A DNA stretch of 13,065 nucleotides, taken from assembly GCA_041595355.1 (NCBI GenBank), contig JBFHKO010000056.1:1-13065 (forward strand), given 5' to 3'. The stretch's first letter is position 1. Each line of letters starts with the position of its first letter. Below are positions 1 through 6,588 of the stretch, piece by piece. The notes beneath the pieces are model-generated. The model was not told the origin of the DNA. It saw only the letters and a program-made list of their open reading frames with translations, and made no database searches. The stretch is from JBFHKO01 sp041595355 (GTDB lineage: Bacteria; Pseudomonadota; Gammaproteobacteria; Enterobacterales; Aeromonadaceae). Position numbers and translations under genes: made by a program.

Positions 1-65
1 GAGCCATGACTGTCGATCACCTCGAACACCTGCGCCTTCAGACTTGCATAATCGATGCGTTCCAG
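1..65 (-). CDS. Possible N-terminal fragment of an unidentified protein, running off the left edge
   Basis: The minus strand reads openly for 21 codons to the window edge (peptide begins LERIDYASLKAQVFEV) with strongly coding-like codons such as CTG, AAG, GCG, CAG, GTG and ATC. A stop lies a short way upstream in this frame, and an AGGAG ribosome-binding sequence (plus-strand complement at 75-79) sits 9 bases before a CTG codon at 63-65. No ATG, GTG or TTG is available at that spacing, so either the start is a rare CTG, or an internal GTG is used, or this is not a gene. I do not recognise the product from so short a piece. If real, it is divergent from the potassium-uptake operon and the two would share the upstream region. 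Confidence 0.35.
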   Translation of the reverse strand, partial: MERIDYASLKAQVFEVIDSHG

Positions 66-84
66 TGTGCCGCTCTCCTGTCCA

Positions 85-363
85 AACGGTTGTCACGTCT
101 GTGTCCCTGCGCGTGTCGGCCGCGTGGCCGGCCATGCCGGGAGCCGTACCAATACTCCTGCGCGCCGGTGCAGACAAGGACGCATTGAATCCCTGCCGGC
201 AGGCGGATGAGCAAAATGCAGGCAGGATCACATTCGAGTGCGACATTCGATGCCCGGGTTCAACAAACCCGGCGTCTCCCCTCGGCACGGGGGGAGCTGC
301 CGGCCGCCGGCGCCGGCGACTATGCTCAAGGCATGGCGTGGCATTATCGAACAGGCAGGCGAC
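85..363. other. Non-coding region with clustered inverted repeats upstream of trkH
   Basis: I see no convincing gene here. It contains a perfect 12-base palindrome at 192-203, a 7-base direct repeat CATTCGA at 231-237 and 244-250, a hairpin with 7-base arms at 254-260 and 266-272 (loop CAACA), a second hairpin at 276-283/289-296 with arms CTCCCCTC and GGGGGGAG (one G-U pair), and a run of GCCGGC-type self-complementary sequence at about 299-319. None is followed by a T tract, so they are not typical terminators. They would lie in the 5' leader of trkH if transcription starts before about 250. No good sigma-70 promoter was recognised. Confidence 0.5.
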
Positions 364-1821
364 ATGGCCACTGTTGCGGCAGGGCTGAAATATGCGGTGC
401 GGTTGCGGGTGGTGCTGAAATATGTCGGCCTGCTGAGTCTGGTGCTGGCGCTGCTGACCCTGGTGCCGGGTCTGGTGGCCCTGCTGCTCGGCGAGGTGAG
501 TGCGGCGCTGCGCTTTGCCCTCCTGTCCGTTGGCCTGCTGGCGTTCGGTGGCGCCAGCCTGTGGCTGCCGGCGCCCGCCAGCGTGCAGATCAATGAAGGC
601 ATGGTGGTGGTGGCCATCCTGTATCTGCTGACGCCGCTCATCATGACCTATCCGCTGATGGCGGCGGGACTGCCCTTCGTGGACGCACTGTTCGAGGCCA
701 TCTCCGGCATTACTACCACCGGGCTCTCCACCCTCTCCAGCCCGGCCATATTGCCCGACTCGCTGCTGTTTCTGCGCGCCTGGCTGCAGTGGTTCGGTGG
801 CCTGGGCATAGTGGTGCTGTCGCTGGCGCAACTGGTCGAGCCGGGCATGGTGGCCAAGGGGCTGGCCGTCACTGAAGCCGAGTCCGAGGATCTGGTGGGC
901 GGCATGCGTGCCCATGCGCGTCGGGTGCTCAAGATTTACCTGCTGCTGACGGCGACGGGGCTGCTCGGTGCCTGGCTGTGCGGCCTGGGGGGCTTCGAGG
1001 GGCTGCTCTATGTGTTTGCCGCCGTCTCCACCGGCGGTTTTGCGCCCACGGAGGCCGGCCTGGCCTCCCTCGATGTGCCGGCCCAGATCTGGATCAGCCT
1101 CTGTTGCCTGGCGGGGGCCGTGCCACTGGCTCAATACCAGCTGCGCCGGGCGCGGCGTACCCGTACCGGGGCGCTGCAGCTCTGGAGCCTGCTGCTGGCC
1201 TGTTTGCTGGTGACCCTGCTGTTGATGCTGACGCTGCGCCTTGGCAGTGGCCTGCCCTGGTCCGAGGTGCTGCACCATGCCCCCTTGCTGGCCCTTGCCG
1301 GACAGACGACGGCCGGCTTTAACACCCTGCCTCTGTCACTGCTGGATGCGGGCGGCAAGCTGGTGCTGATCGCGGCCATGCTGCTGGGGGGCGGCGTCGC
1401 CTCGACGGCCGGCGGCATCAAGCTGTGGCGGCTACTGATCGCCCTGACGACCTTGCGCCTGCTGTTGCTGCGCACCGCCTTGTCGCGACGTGCGGTGCTG
1501 GAGCCGCACCTGGCCGGCCGGCGGCTGCAGCCCGAGGATATCCAGGTAGCGCAGTTGCTGATCCTGCTGTTTGTGCTGCTGGTATTCCTTTCCTGGGTGC
1601 CTTTCGTGCTGTTGGGCTACGATCCGGTGGATGCTCTGTTCGATGTGGTGTCTGCGGTGGCGACAGTGGGGCTGTCGAGCGGGGTGACCGGCCCCCAGCT
1701 GCCGTTGTTGCTCAAGGTGGTGCTCTGCGTCGACATGTTGATGGGCCGGTTGGAGATCATCGCCTGGCTGGTGTTGTTCTACCCCGGCTCCTGGTGGGGG
1801 CGAAGGAGAAGTACGGTATGA
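364..1821 (+). CDS. TrkH/KtrB-family potassium uptake channel subunit
   Basis: Inner-membrane K+ translocating subunit of a Trk/Ktr system, 485 residues, the usual TrkH length. The chain is a series of hydrophobic segments with the four pore loops of the family: TTTG near 117-120, STGGF near 222-226, QTTAGF near 314-319 and ATVG near 433-436. The intramembrane-loop motif GGGVASTAGG lies near 342-351 and MGRLEI, also typical of TrkH, near the C terminus. The reading frame is open back to an ATG at 238, but those 42 extra residues are Pro/Gly/Arg-rich and unlike TrkH. The ATG at 364 follows a weak AGGCAGG and gives the family N terminus, so I chose it. The stop overlaps the next gene's start (ATGA), implying co-translation with the RCK subunit. 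Whether it belongs nearer TrkH, TrkG or KtrB cannot be settled without alignment. Confidence 0.93.
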   Translation: MATVAAGLKYAVRLRVVLKYVGLLSLVLALLTLVPGLVALLLGEVSAALRFALLSVGLLAFGGASLWLPAPASVQINEGMVVVAILYLLTPLIMTYPLMAAGLPFVDALFEAISGITTTGLSTLSSPAILPDSLLFLRAWLQWFGGLGIVVLSLAQLVEPGMVAKGLAVTEAESEDLVGGMRAHARRVLKIYLLLTATGLLGAWLCGLGGFEGLLYVFAAVSTGGFAPTEAGLASLDVPAQIWISLCCLAGAVPLAQYQLRRARRTRTGALQLWSLLLACLLVTLLLMLTLRLGSGLPWSEVLHHAPLLALAGQTTAGFNTLPLSLLDAGGKLVLIAAMLLGGGVASTAGGIKLWRLLIALTTLRLLLLRTALSRRAVLEPHLAGRRLQPEDIQVAQLLILLFVLLVFLSWVPFVLLGYDPVDALFDVVSAVATVGLSSGVTGPQLPLLLKVVLCVDMLMGRLEIIAWLVLFYPGSWWGRRRSTV

Positions 1822-2483
1822 GAACGGTCTTTGTCGGTGCCAGCGGGGTGAGTATCGCCACGGCGCGGGCCCTCATCAAAAATGGCCATCAGGTCATCAT
1901 CATCGAAAGCAACAAGGCCAAGATCGAGGAGTTGAGCGACGATCTGGATTGCAGCTTTCTGCTGGGGGATGGCAGCCGACCGGATGTCCTGCAGGAGGTG
2001 GACCCGTCGGAGACAGATGTGCTGTTTTGCCTCACCAACGATGATCAGGACAATGTCATTGCCAGCGTGGTGGGACGCTCCCTCGGTTTCAGGCGGGTGG
2101 TGACCCGCATCGAGGATCCGGGGTTCGAGGGGATCTGCCGGGAGCTGGGACTGAAGGAGACCATCATCCCTACCCAGACCATCAGCCGCTATCTGGAGGA
2201 TCTGGTGGCGGGGGCCCAAAGTGTCGAGCTTTCCTTCGTGCTCAAGGATGAGGCGCGTTTTTTCACCTTCATTGTCGGTGACGAGGATGCGCTGCCCGTG
2301 CCCGAGCTGGCGTTGCCCGACCAGGCGCGGGTCATCTGTCTGTACCGCAACGAGCGGTTCCTGTTTCCCGGAACCGACACCCGCTTGCACAAGCGGGATG
2401 AGGTGGTGATCCTGACCCACAGCCGCAACCTGACCGAGCTGGAGGCACGCTGGCCCCCCAAACTGCTGGAGAACGAGGAGTAA
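1818..2483 (+). CDS. TrkA/KtrA-type RCK regulatory subunit of K+ uptake
   Basis: Cytoplasmic nucleotide-binding gating subunit of the preceding channel, 221 residues. It starts with a Rossmann fold of the RCK_N type: a glycine motif at residues 7-12 (GASGVS), a second strand ending in Glu30 that suits NAD(H) binding, then GDG and a strand with LTNDDQDN. An RCK_C-like domain fills the last third, ending in a strand with DEVVILTHS. It has only one RCK unit, whereas enterobacterial TrkA has two in tandem (about 458 residues), so its size is that of KtrA. AGGAG at 1804-1808 lies 9 bases before the ATG, and the start overlaps the trkH stop, so expression is coupled. The glycine motif has Ala and Ser where GxGxxG is usual, so nucleotide preference is uncertain. 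Confidence 0.9.
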   Translation: MRTVFVGASGVSIATARALIKNGHQVIIIESNKAKIEELSDDLDCSFLLGDGSRPDVLQEVDPSETDVLFCLTNDDQDNVIASVVGRSLGFRRVVTRIEDPGFEGICRELGLKETIIPTQTISRYLEDLVAGAQSVELSFVLKDEARFFTFIVGDEDALPVPELALPDQARVICLYRNERFLFPGTDTRLHKRDEVVILTHSRNLTELEARWPPKLLENEE

Positions 2484-2500
2484 GCCTCGAGGCTGCTCAC

Positions 2501-2530
2501 ACCCGGGAGCGGCCGTGGACGCCCCCGGGT
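2501..2530. terminator. Possible hairpin between the convergent trk operon and doxX
   Basis: ACCCGGG at 2501-2507 pairs with CCCGGGT at 2524-2530, continuing after one mismatch with three more pairs (2509-2511 with 2520-2522) around a short loop. It lies 17 bases after the RCK-subunit stop and 5 bases before the doxX stop, where a shared terminator would be expected. Neither strand has a T tract after it, so intrinsic termination is unproven. Confidence 0.35.
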
Positions 2531-2535
2531 TGCGC

Positions 2536-2952
2536 TCAGGCCCCTCGGCGGCGCAGTGCCTTGCTGGGGGAGAGGGCATGAGCACCGTCACCCAGCAGGA
2601 TGAGGCTCAGCAGTGCCCCGACCATGAAGGCGGGATATTCCCAGCCGCCCTGGGCACTGGTAAACAGCCAGCCGTTGCCGGCATGTACCCACCAGGCACC
2701 GAGCAATATCGGCATCTGCAGCAGGGCCACCCAGCGGCTCTGAATGCCGAGCAACAGCAGCAGGCCGCCGCCGACTTCACCCAGCATGGTCAGCCAGGCA
2801 AACAGGGGCGGCAGTCCCAGGGATCCGAAGAAGCCAACGGTGCCGGCCGGAGTGAAGACCAGCCATTTGAGCAGGCCGTGGGCGAGAAACATGCAGCCCA
2901 GGGTCAGGCGCAGCACCAGGGCAGCATAGGGGGCGGTACGGGTATCTATCAT
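2536..2952 (-). CDS. DoxX-family small membrane protein
   Basis: A 138-residue inner-membrane protein with four hydrophobic segments, typical of the DoxX/SURF4-like family in length and pattern: LRLTLGCMFLAHGLLKW in the first segment, then GFFGSLGLPP, a Gly/Leu-rich second segment (GEVGGGLLLLLG), PILLGAWWVHAGNGWLF, and a final segment ALLSLILLGDGAHALS. I chose the ATG at 2952 because AAGGAG lies 7 bases upstream; an in-frame ATG at 2970 would add six residues but has no ribosome-binding site. The gene starts 27 bases after the dioxygenase stop on the same strand, so the pair is likely one transcript. Members of the family have been tied to thiosulfate oxidation in archaea and to redox stress in bacteria; the substrate here is unknown. 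Confidence 0.88.
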   Translation of the reverse strand: MIDTRTAPYAALVLRLTLGCMFLAHGLLKWLVFTPAGTVGFFGSLGLPPLFAWLTMLGEVGGGLLLLLGIQSRWVALLQMPILLGAWWVHAGNGWLFTSAQGGWEYPAFMVGALLSLILLGDGAHALSPSKALRRRGA

Positions 2953-2979
2953 GGTGAAACTCCTTGTCATGGGGATGGT

Positions 2980-3762
2980 TTACAGGCCGGTGCCCCATTG
3001 CACCGACCGGTGGGAAAATGAGCCGAACTCGAATCCCTGTATGGGAAAACTCAGTGGTTCGTCCGGGTCAGCGGCGCCCAGGCTGATGAATAAGGGCACA
3101 AAGTGTTCGTGGGTGGGCAGGGCCTGCTCCACTCCCGGTGCCAGCCGGCGATAGTCACAGAGGCTGATGCGATCCCGGGCCTGCAAGCGGCTCGCGACCC
3201 ACCCATCGAAGTGACGTGCCCAATCCGGCGTATGGGCCTGGCCACGCCAGTCGCGCAGGTTGTGGGTCAGGTAGCCGCTGGCGATGATGAGCACCCCCTC
3301 ATCGCGCAGGGGCGCCAGCAGGCGGCCCAGCTCCAGCAGGGTGGCCGGATCTTCCGACGGCAGCGACAGCTGCAACACCGGTATGTCCGCCGCCGGATAC
3401 ATGCACAGCAAGGGCACATAGGCGCCATGGTCCAGGCCGCGGTCCGGGCGTTCGCTCAGATTGATCTGGCCGGCCAGCAGCTGGCGCAGACGCGCGGCCA
3501 GCTCCGGCGCCCCCGGGGCCGGATAGCCCACCTGGTAGCAGTGCTCGGGGAAACCGTAAAAATCATACACCAGCGGCAGTGTCCGGGTGGCGCCCAGCGT
3601 CAGGGGCCAGGCCTGCCAGTGGGCCGAGATCATCAATATCGCCCGGGGGCGGGGCAGGCGCTCGGCCCAGGCGGCCAGCTCCTGGCGGCGTGCAGGCAGA
3701 TCCGGCAGCATGGGATTGCCGTGGGCGACAAACAGTACCGGCATCCTGGTGACGTTAGTCAT
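2980..3762 (-). CDS. LigB/DODA-type extradiol ring-cleavage dioxygenase (YgiD-like)
   Basis: A 260-residue cytoplasmic metalloenzyme of the class III extradiol dioxygenase family, the group that includes 4,5-DOPA dioxygenase and E. coli YgiD. Family motifs appear in order: AHGNPM with His14, SAHW with His48, YDFYGFP at 66-72, LDHGAYVPL with His112, ASGYLTHNL with His167, THEHFVPLF with His218/His220, and a C-terminal SHRSVQWG. His14, His48, His167 and a His in THEH are the likely metal ligands by analogy with the family. The ATG at 3762 follows GGGAG by 8 bases and gives the family N terminus; the frame stays open to 3828 but lacks support there. It leads a probable operon with doxX and is divergent from a LysR gene, which is probably its regulator. 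The true phenolic substrate cannot be read from sequence. Confidence 0.92.
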   Translation of the reverse strand: MTNVTRMPVLFVAHGNPMLPDLPARRQELAAWAERLPRPRAILMISAHWQAWPLTLGATRTLPLVYDFYGFPEHCYQVGYPAPGAPELAARLRQLLAGQINLSERPDRGLDHGAYVPLLCMYPAADIPVLQLSLPSEDPATLLELGRLLAPLRDEGVLIIASGYLTHNLRDWRGQAHTPDWARHFDGWVASRLQARDRISLCDYRRLAPGVEQALPTHEHFVPLFISLGAADPDEPLSFPIQGFEFGSFSHRSVQWGTGL

Positions 3763-3839
3763 GGGGCTTTCTCCCTGTAGAACAATATTGTCATAATAGA
3801 GGTCTACAACTTTCTGCCTAGTAGGCATAAAAGGAACAT
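3763..3839. promoter_or_regulatory. Divergent dioxygenase/LysR control region with nested inverted repeats
   Basis: This AT-rich gap in an otherwise GC-rich window carries a perfect palindrome ACAATATTGT at 3782-3791, an inverted repeat TAGA-GG-TCTA at 3797-3806, outer arms GTAGA (3777-3781) and TCTAC (3803-3807), and TGCCTA-G-TAGGCA at 3815-3827. LysR proteins commonly bind interrupted dyads between divergent genes, so these are operator candidates. On the minus strand TATTAT (3793-3798) could be a -10 element for the dioxygenase, with a poor -35. For the LysR gene, AAGGA at 3831-3835 precedes the ATG at a short spacing of 4 bases. Confidence 0.6.
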
Positions 3840-4781
3840 ATGGTTGACGTAACGGAAACCATGGGCGGCCCGCTGGAGGATGTGCGCGCCTTCTGCATGG
3901 TGGTTGAACTGGGCACCATATCGGCGGCAGCCCGGGTGCTGGGCGAGACCAAGGGGGGCGTCAGCCGCCGGCTCTCCCGGCTGGAGCGGTTGCTGGGGGT
4001 CGCCTTGCTGGCCCGGACCCCGCGCTCGGTGACGCCCACCGAGGAGGGCAGCGCCTTCTGTGCCAAGGCGCGGGAAGGGTTGCTGCTGCTGGATGAAGCC
4101 AGTGAGCTGGCCCGGGACAGCCATGTCACGCCGCGGGGCCATCTGCGGGTGACGGCGCCGGTGGATCTGGGCTCGGAATGGTTGCCCGAACTGGTGGTGC
4201 GCTTTCAACAGCAATACCCGGCGATCAGCATGGAGCTGTTGCTCACCGACAACGCCCTCGATCTGGCGGCCAATCAGATCGATCTGGCCCTGCGGGCCAC
4301 GGGAGGGGATCTGCCGGCCATGGGCTATGTGGCCAGCCGGATGGCAACGGTAGGGATGGGGCTCTATGCCTCGCCGGATTGGCTGGCATCCTGGCCGGCA
4401 CTGAGCATGCCGGAGGATCTGCATGCCCGGCGGCTGGTGCTGCCACTGGCCTACAGCCAGGGCCATCGCAAGCTGCAGCTGACGGATGCCGGCGGCCGGG
4501 TGGAACAGCTGGTGCTGGCGCCGGCCATAGGGGTATCCGATTTTGCCAGCCTGCACCGCCTGTTGCTGGCCGGCGCCGGCATTGGCCTGCTGCCGGATCT
4601 CATCGCCCGGCCCTCCCTGCAGCGCGGGCAGCTGGTGCGGGTGCTGGCCGACTGGCATCTGCCGGAGGCGAGTTTGTATGCCATCACCCTGAGCGGCCTG
4701 CGTGCGCCGGCCAAGGTGCGCAGCTTCAAGGCCTTCGTGAAGGCGTATCTGGATGCCCGGGAACCCAACGTGCCGATCTGA
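3840..4781 (+). CDS. LysR-family transcriptional regulator
   Basis: A 313-residue LysR-type DNA-binding regulator of ordinary length. The N-terminal winged helix-turn-helix lies at about residues 13-72: LEDVRAFCMVVELGTISAAA leads into the recognition helix around KGGVSRRLSRLE, then FARTPRS-like LLARTPRSVTPTEEG. The rest is a two-lobed effector-binding domain (about 95-300) with the usual GHLRVTAPVDLG opening and AGAGIGLLPDLIA late in the domain. It is divergent from the dioxygenase-doxX pair across 77 bases, the classic arrangement for a LysR protein and its target, so I infer that it controls that pair and itself in response to an aromatic or redox signal. A second ATG at 3861 is possible but has a weaker ribosome-binding site. 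Confidence 0.93.
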   Translation: MVDVTETMGGPLEDVRAFCMVVELGTISAAARVLGETKGGVSRRLSRLERLLGVALLARTPRSVTPTEEGSAFCAKAREGLLLLDEASELARDSHVTPRGHLRVTAPVDLGSEWLPELVVRFQQQYPAISMELLLTDNALDLAANQIDLALRATGGDLPAMGYVASRMATVGMGLYASPDWLASWPALSMPEDLHARRLVLPLAYSQGHRKLQLTDAGGRVEQLVLAPAIGVSDFASLHRLLLAGAGIGLLPDLIARPSLQRGQLVRVLADWHLPEASLYAITLSGLRAPAKVRSFKAFVKAYLDAREPNVPI

Positions 4782-4851
4782 GCCCCGGCAGGCCCGCACG
4801 CCGGCCGCTACACTGGAGTACGGAAGCATGCGGACACAGGGAGGTCATCAC

Positions 4852-5430
4852 ATGATAGCGGGGATCCTGTGGGCGGGCCTGTTGCTGGGCATTCAGGACT
4901 ATCAGCCGCTGGCGGAGCAGACCTGGGTCACGCTGAGTCAGAGCCAGCTGGCGTACCCGCCGGCCCGGGAAGCCTTGACGCTGGAATGGCAGGGGCAGCG
5001 GTTGGTGGCCCAGCAGATCGAGTCCACGACGGATGGCTGGCGCATTCTGTTTCACGAGCGGGTGCGGCCGCCGTTCAGGCTGTATCTGGACGAGACGCTG
5101 CCGGCGGGCCCACAGGTGGCCGCGCCGTCACCGCCGCCAGTGCGGCAGGGGCCCGTGATATGCCACAGCGTCACCCGCCGCGGCGAAACCCTGTGGGGCA
5201 TCAGTCAGGCGCAGGCCCGGCTGCATGGGCGCGATCCCTATGTGCAGATGCTGGCGCTGTTTGCCAGCAATCGGGAGCTGTTGGGCAATGACCCCGGCGG
5301 GGTGCGGGTGGGCGACAAGTTGCGCTGCCCCGATGGGCCGACGCTGGCGCATTTTTCCGCCCTGAGCGAGGCCGAGCGCCGCGAGACCTATCGCCGCCTG
5401 GAGGCCTATGGCCGGCGCTTGCGCCGTTGA
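4852..5430 (+). CDS. FimV-like LysM-domain envelope protein
   Basis: A 192-residue protein probably exported: the N terminus is hydrophobic (IAGILWAGLLLG) though without the usual basic residues, so signal peptide or anchor is uncertain. Residues about 20-85 form a beta-rich segment with WVTLSQSQLAYPP, followed by a proline-rich linker (PSPPPVRQGP). A LysM-type module follows at about 103-162: VTRRGETLWGISQAQARLHG, then QMLALFASNRELL and GVRVGDKLRCP, which closely resembles the N-terminal LysM of FimV/HubP polar proteins, although the large cytoplasmic part of those proteins is missing. The C terminus is an Arg/Glu-rich helix. The ATG at 4852 follows a strong GGGAGG at 4839-4844 by 7 bases. 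Peptidoglycan binding is an inference from the domain; no partner gene is adjacent. Confidence 0.75.
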   Translation: MIAGILWAGLLLGIQDYQPLAEQTWVTLSQSQLAYPPAREALTLEWQGQRLVAQQIESTTDGWRILFHERVRPPFRLYLDETLPAGPQVAAPSPPPVRQGPVICHSVTRRGETLWGISQAQARLHGRDPYVQMLALFASNRELLGNDPGGVRVGDKLRCPDGPTLAHFSALSEAERRETYRRLEAYGRRLRR

Positions 5431-5446
5431 AGCGGGCAATCCCGGC

Positions 5447-5475
5447 TTGTGCTCGACAGGGGCGGGTGCTAACAT
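5447..5475 (+). promoter_or_regulatory. Putative sigma-70 promoter of rplY
   Basis: TTGTGC at 5447-5452 and TAACAT at 5470-5475 are separated by exactly 17 bases, and TG stands one base before the -10 (extended -10, TGCTAACAT). Both hexamers are partial matches. Initiation near 5482 would give a leader of about 72 bases before rplY. Confidence 0.45.
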
Positions 5476-5494
5476 GCGCCGCTGTTTTGCAAGG

Positions 5495-5521
5495 GGTACT
5501 GGAGGGTCGCATCCTGGTACC
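5495..5521 (+). promoter_or_regulatory. Hairpin in the rplY leader
   Basis: GGTAC at 5495-5499 pairs with GTACC at 5517-5521, extended inward by two G-U pairs and one G-C pair around an 11-base loop holding GGAGG-like sequence. It ends 32 bases before the rplY start. Autogenous control of rplY by L25 has been reported in E. coli and relatives; a link to this hairpin is an inference. Confidence 0.4.
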
Positions 5522-5553
5522 AATCATTCATTCCAATCAAGTGAGAATAAACG

Positions 5554-5841
5554 ATGTCTTTCGTATTCCAAGCTGAAGTCCGGACCGACCTGGGGAAAGG
5601 TGCGAGCCGCCGCCTGCGTCGTGCCGAGCAAGTGCCTGCCATCCTCTACGGTGCTGGCCAGGAAGCCCTGTCCCTGGTACTGGACCACAAGAAACTGATC
5701 ATCGCCCAGCAGGCCGACGCGTTCTACAGTGACGTGCTGACCCTGGTGATCGACGGTCAGGACGTGAAGGTCAAGGTGGCCGCCATCCAGCGTCACCCGG
5801 TCAAGGCCAAGCTGGTTCACCTGGACTTCATGCGCGCCTAA
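5554..5841 (+). CDS. rplY: 50S ribosomal protein L25
   Basis: The 95-residue short form of L25, which binds 5S rRNA at the central protuberance of the large subunit. The length matches E. coli RplY (94) rather than the longer TL5/CTC form, which has an added C-terminal domain. Family features are plain: F-AEVRTDLGKGASRRLRRA near the N terminus, VPAILYGAGQEAL, then a beta strand region and AIQRHPVKAKLVHLDFMRA at the C terminus. A weak AGTGAG lies about 8 bases before the ATG at 5554. It appears monocistronic: a candidate promoter is at 5447-5475 and a strong terminator begins 20 bases after the stop. Confidence 0.98.
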   Translation: MSFVFQAEVRTDLGKGASRRLRRAEQVPAILYGAGQEALSLVLDHKKLIIAQQADAFYSDVLTLVIDGQDVKVKVAAIQRHPVKAKLVHLDFMRA

Positions 5842-5860
5842 GCGCCAAGTCCATGCCGGC

Positions 5861-5892
5861 AAAAAAGGGCGCTCCCACGGAGCGCCCTTTTT
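5861..5892. terminator. Bidirectional intrinsic terminator shared by rplY and gloC
   Basis: A 9-base GC-rich stem, GGGCGCTCC (5867-5875) with GGAGCGCCC (5879-5887), around loop CAC. It is flanked by six A on the left (5861-5866) and five T on the right (5888-5892), so it works in both directions. It lies just after rplY (plus) and 19 bases after gloC (minus), ending both transcripts. Confidence 0.95.
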
Positions 5893-5911
5893 GATCTCCA
5901 GCGCCCGGGGG

Positions 5912-6556
5912 TTACCAGACCGGTTGGGTCAGGAAGGGGTTGCTGAGGCGCTCGCGTCCCAGGGTGGAATTGGGACCGTGTCCCGGGATGAAGACGACAT
6001 CATCTCCCAGCGGCAGCAGCTTGTCGTTGATGGATGCCATGAGCTGCTGGTAATCGCCCTGGGGGAAGTCGGTGCGGCCTATGCCCCCCTGGAACAGCAC
6101 GTCGCCTACCAGTGCCAGTTGGCTGTCGGCATCGAAGAAGACCACATGGCCCGGGGTATGCCCCGGACAGTGCAGCACCTGCAGCTGCAGGTGGCCGAGG
6201 GCTATCTGCTCGCCCTCTTCCAGCCAGCGATCCGGCACCAGGGCATCGGTATGCGCAAAACCGAACATCTGGGACTGGGAAGGCAGGGCATCGAGCCAGA
6301 AGGCATCGGCCTGGTGGGGGCCGACGACGGGACAACCGGTACGTGTGCGCAGCTCGGCGGCGGCGCCGACATGATCCAGGTGGCCATGGGTCAGCAGTAT
6401 CTGGCTGAGGGTGACGCCGGCCTGGGCCACCGCCTCGAGCAGGCGCTCGGCTTCGCCGCCCGGATCCACCAGCGCGGCTTGCAGGGTCTCGCTGCACCAC
6501 AGCAGGGTGCAGTTTTGCATGAAGGCGGTGACGGGGATTATCTGGTACTTGAGCAT
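5912..6556 (-). CDS. gloC: Hydroxyacylglutathione hydrolase, GloC/YcbL type
   Basis: A metallo-beta-lactamase-fold hydrolase of 214 residues, matching E. coli YcbL/GloC (215), a type II glyoxalase that hydrolyses S-D-lactoylglutathione in methylglyoxal detoxification. The metal-binding motif THGHLDH gives His57, His59, Asp61 and His62; further ligands are His133 in CPGHTPGH, Asp152 in LVGDVLF and His193 in IPGHGP. The short form lacks the C-terminal substrate-binding helices of GloB-type enzymes, as expected. The frame is open upstream to 6670 but that part overlaps btuR and is Pro/Gly-rich, so the ATG at 6556, which begins MLKYQIIPVTAFMQNC, is the start; its ribosome-binding site is weak. 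It lies 67 bases after btuR and probably has its own promoter. Confidence 0.92.
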   Translation of the reverse strand: MLKYQIIPVTAFMQNCTLLWCSETLQAALVDPGGEAERLLEAVAQAGVTLSQILLTHGHLDHVGAAAELRTRTGCPVVGPHQADAFWLDALPSQSQMFGFAHTDALVPDRWLEEGEQIALGHLQLQVLHCPGHTPGHVVFFDADSQLALVGDVLFQGGIGRTDFPQGDYQQLMASINDKLLPLGDDVVFIPGHGPNSTLGRERLSNPFLTQPVW

Positions 6557-6588
6557 GGGGCAATCCGCATTGACAGGTGATGGGGGCC

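Noticed and set aside
238..363. Upstream extension of trkH to an ATG at 238 or 322
   Set aside because: The added residues are Pro/Gly/Arg-rich, unlike TrkH, and neither start has a ribosome-binding site; the ATG at 364 gives the family length.
3804..4829. 341-codon minus-strand frame opposite the LysR gene
   Set aside because: Shadow of a clear LysR gene; the product is Gln/His/Pro/Arg-rich without domains.
4782..4851. Promoter for the LysM gene (TACACT at 4809-4814)
   Set aside because: No acceptable -35 lies at 16-18 bases upstream, so it was not listed; the gene may be transcribed from the LysR promoter.
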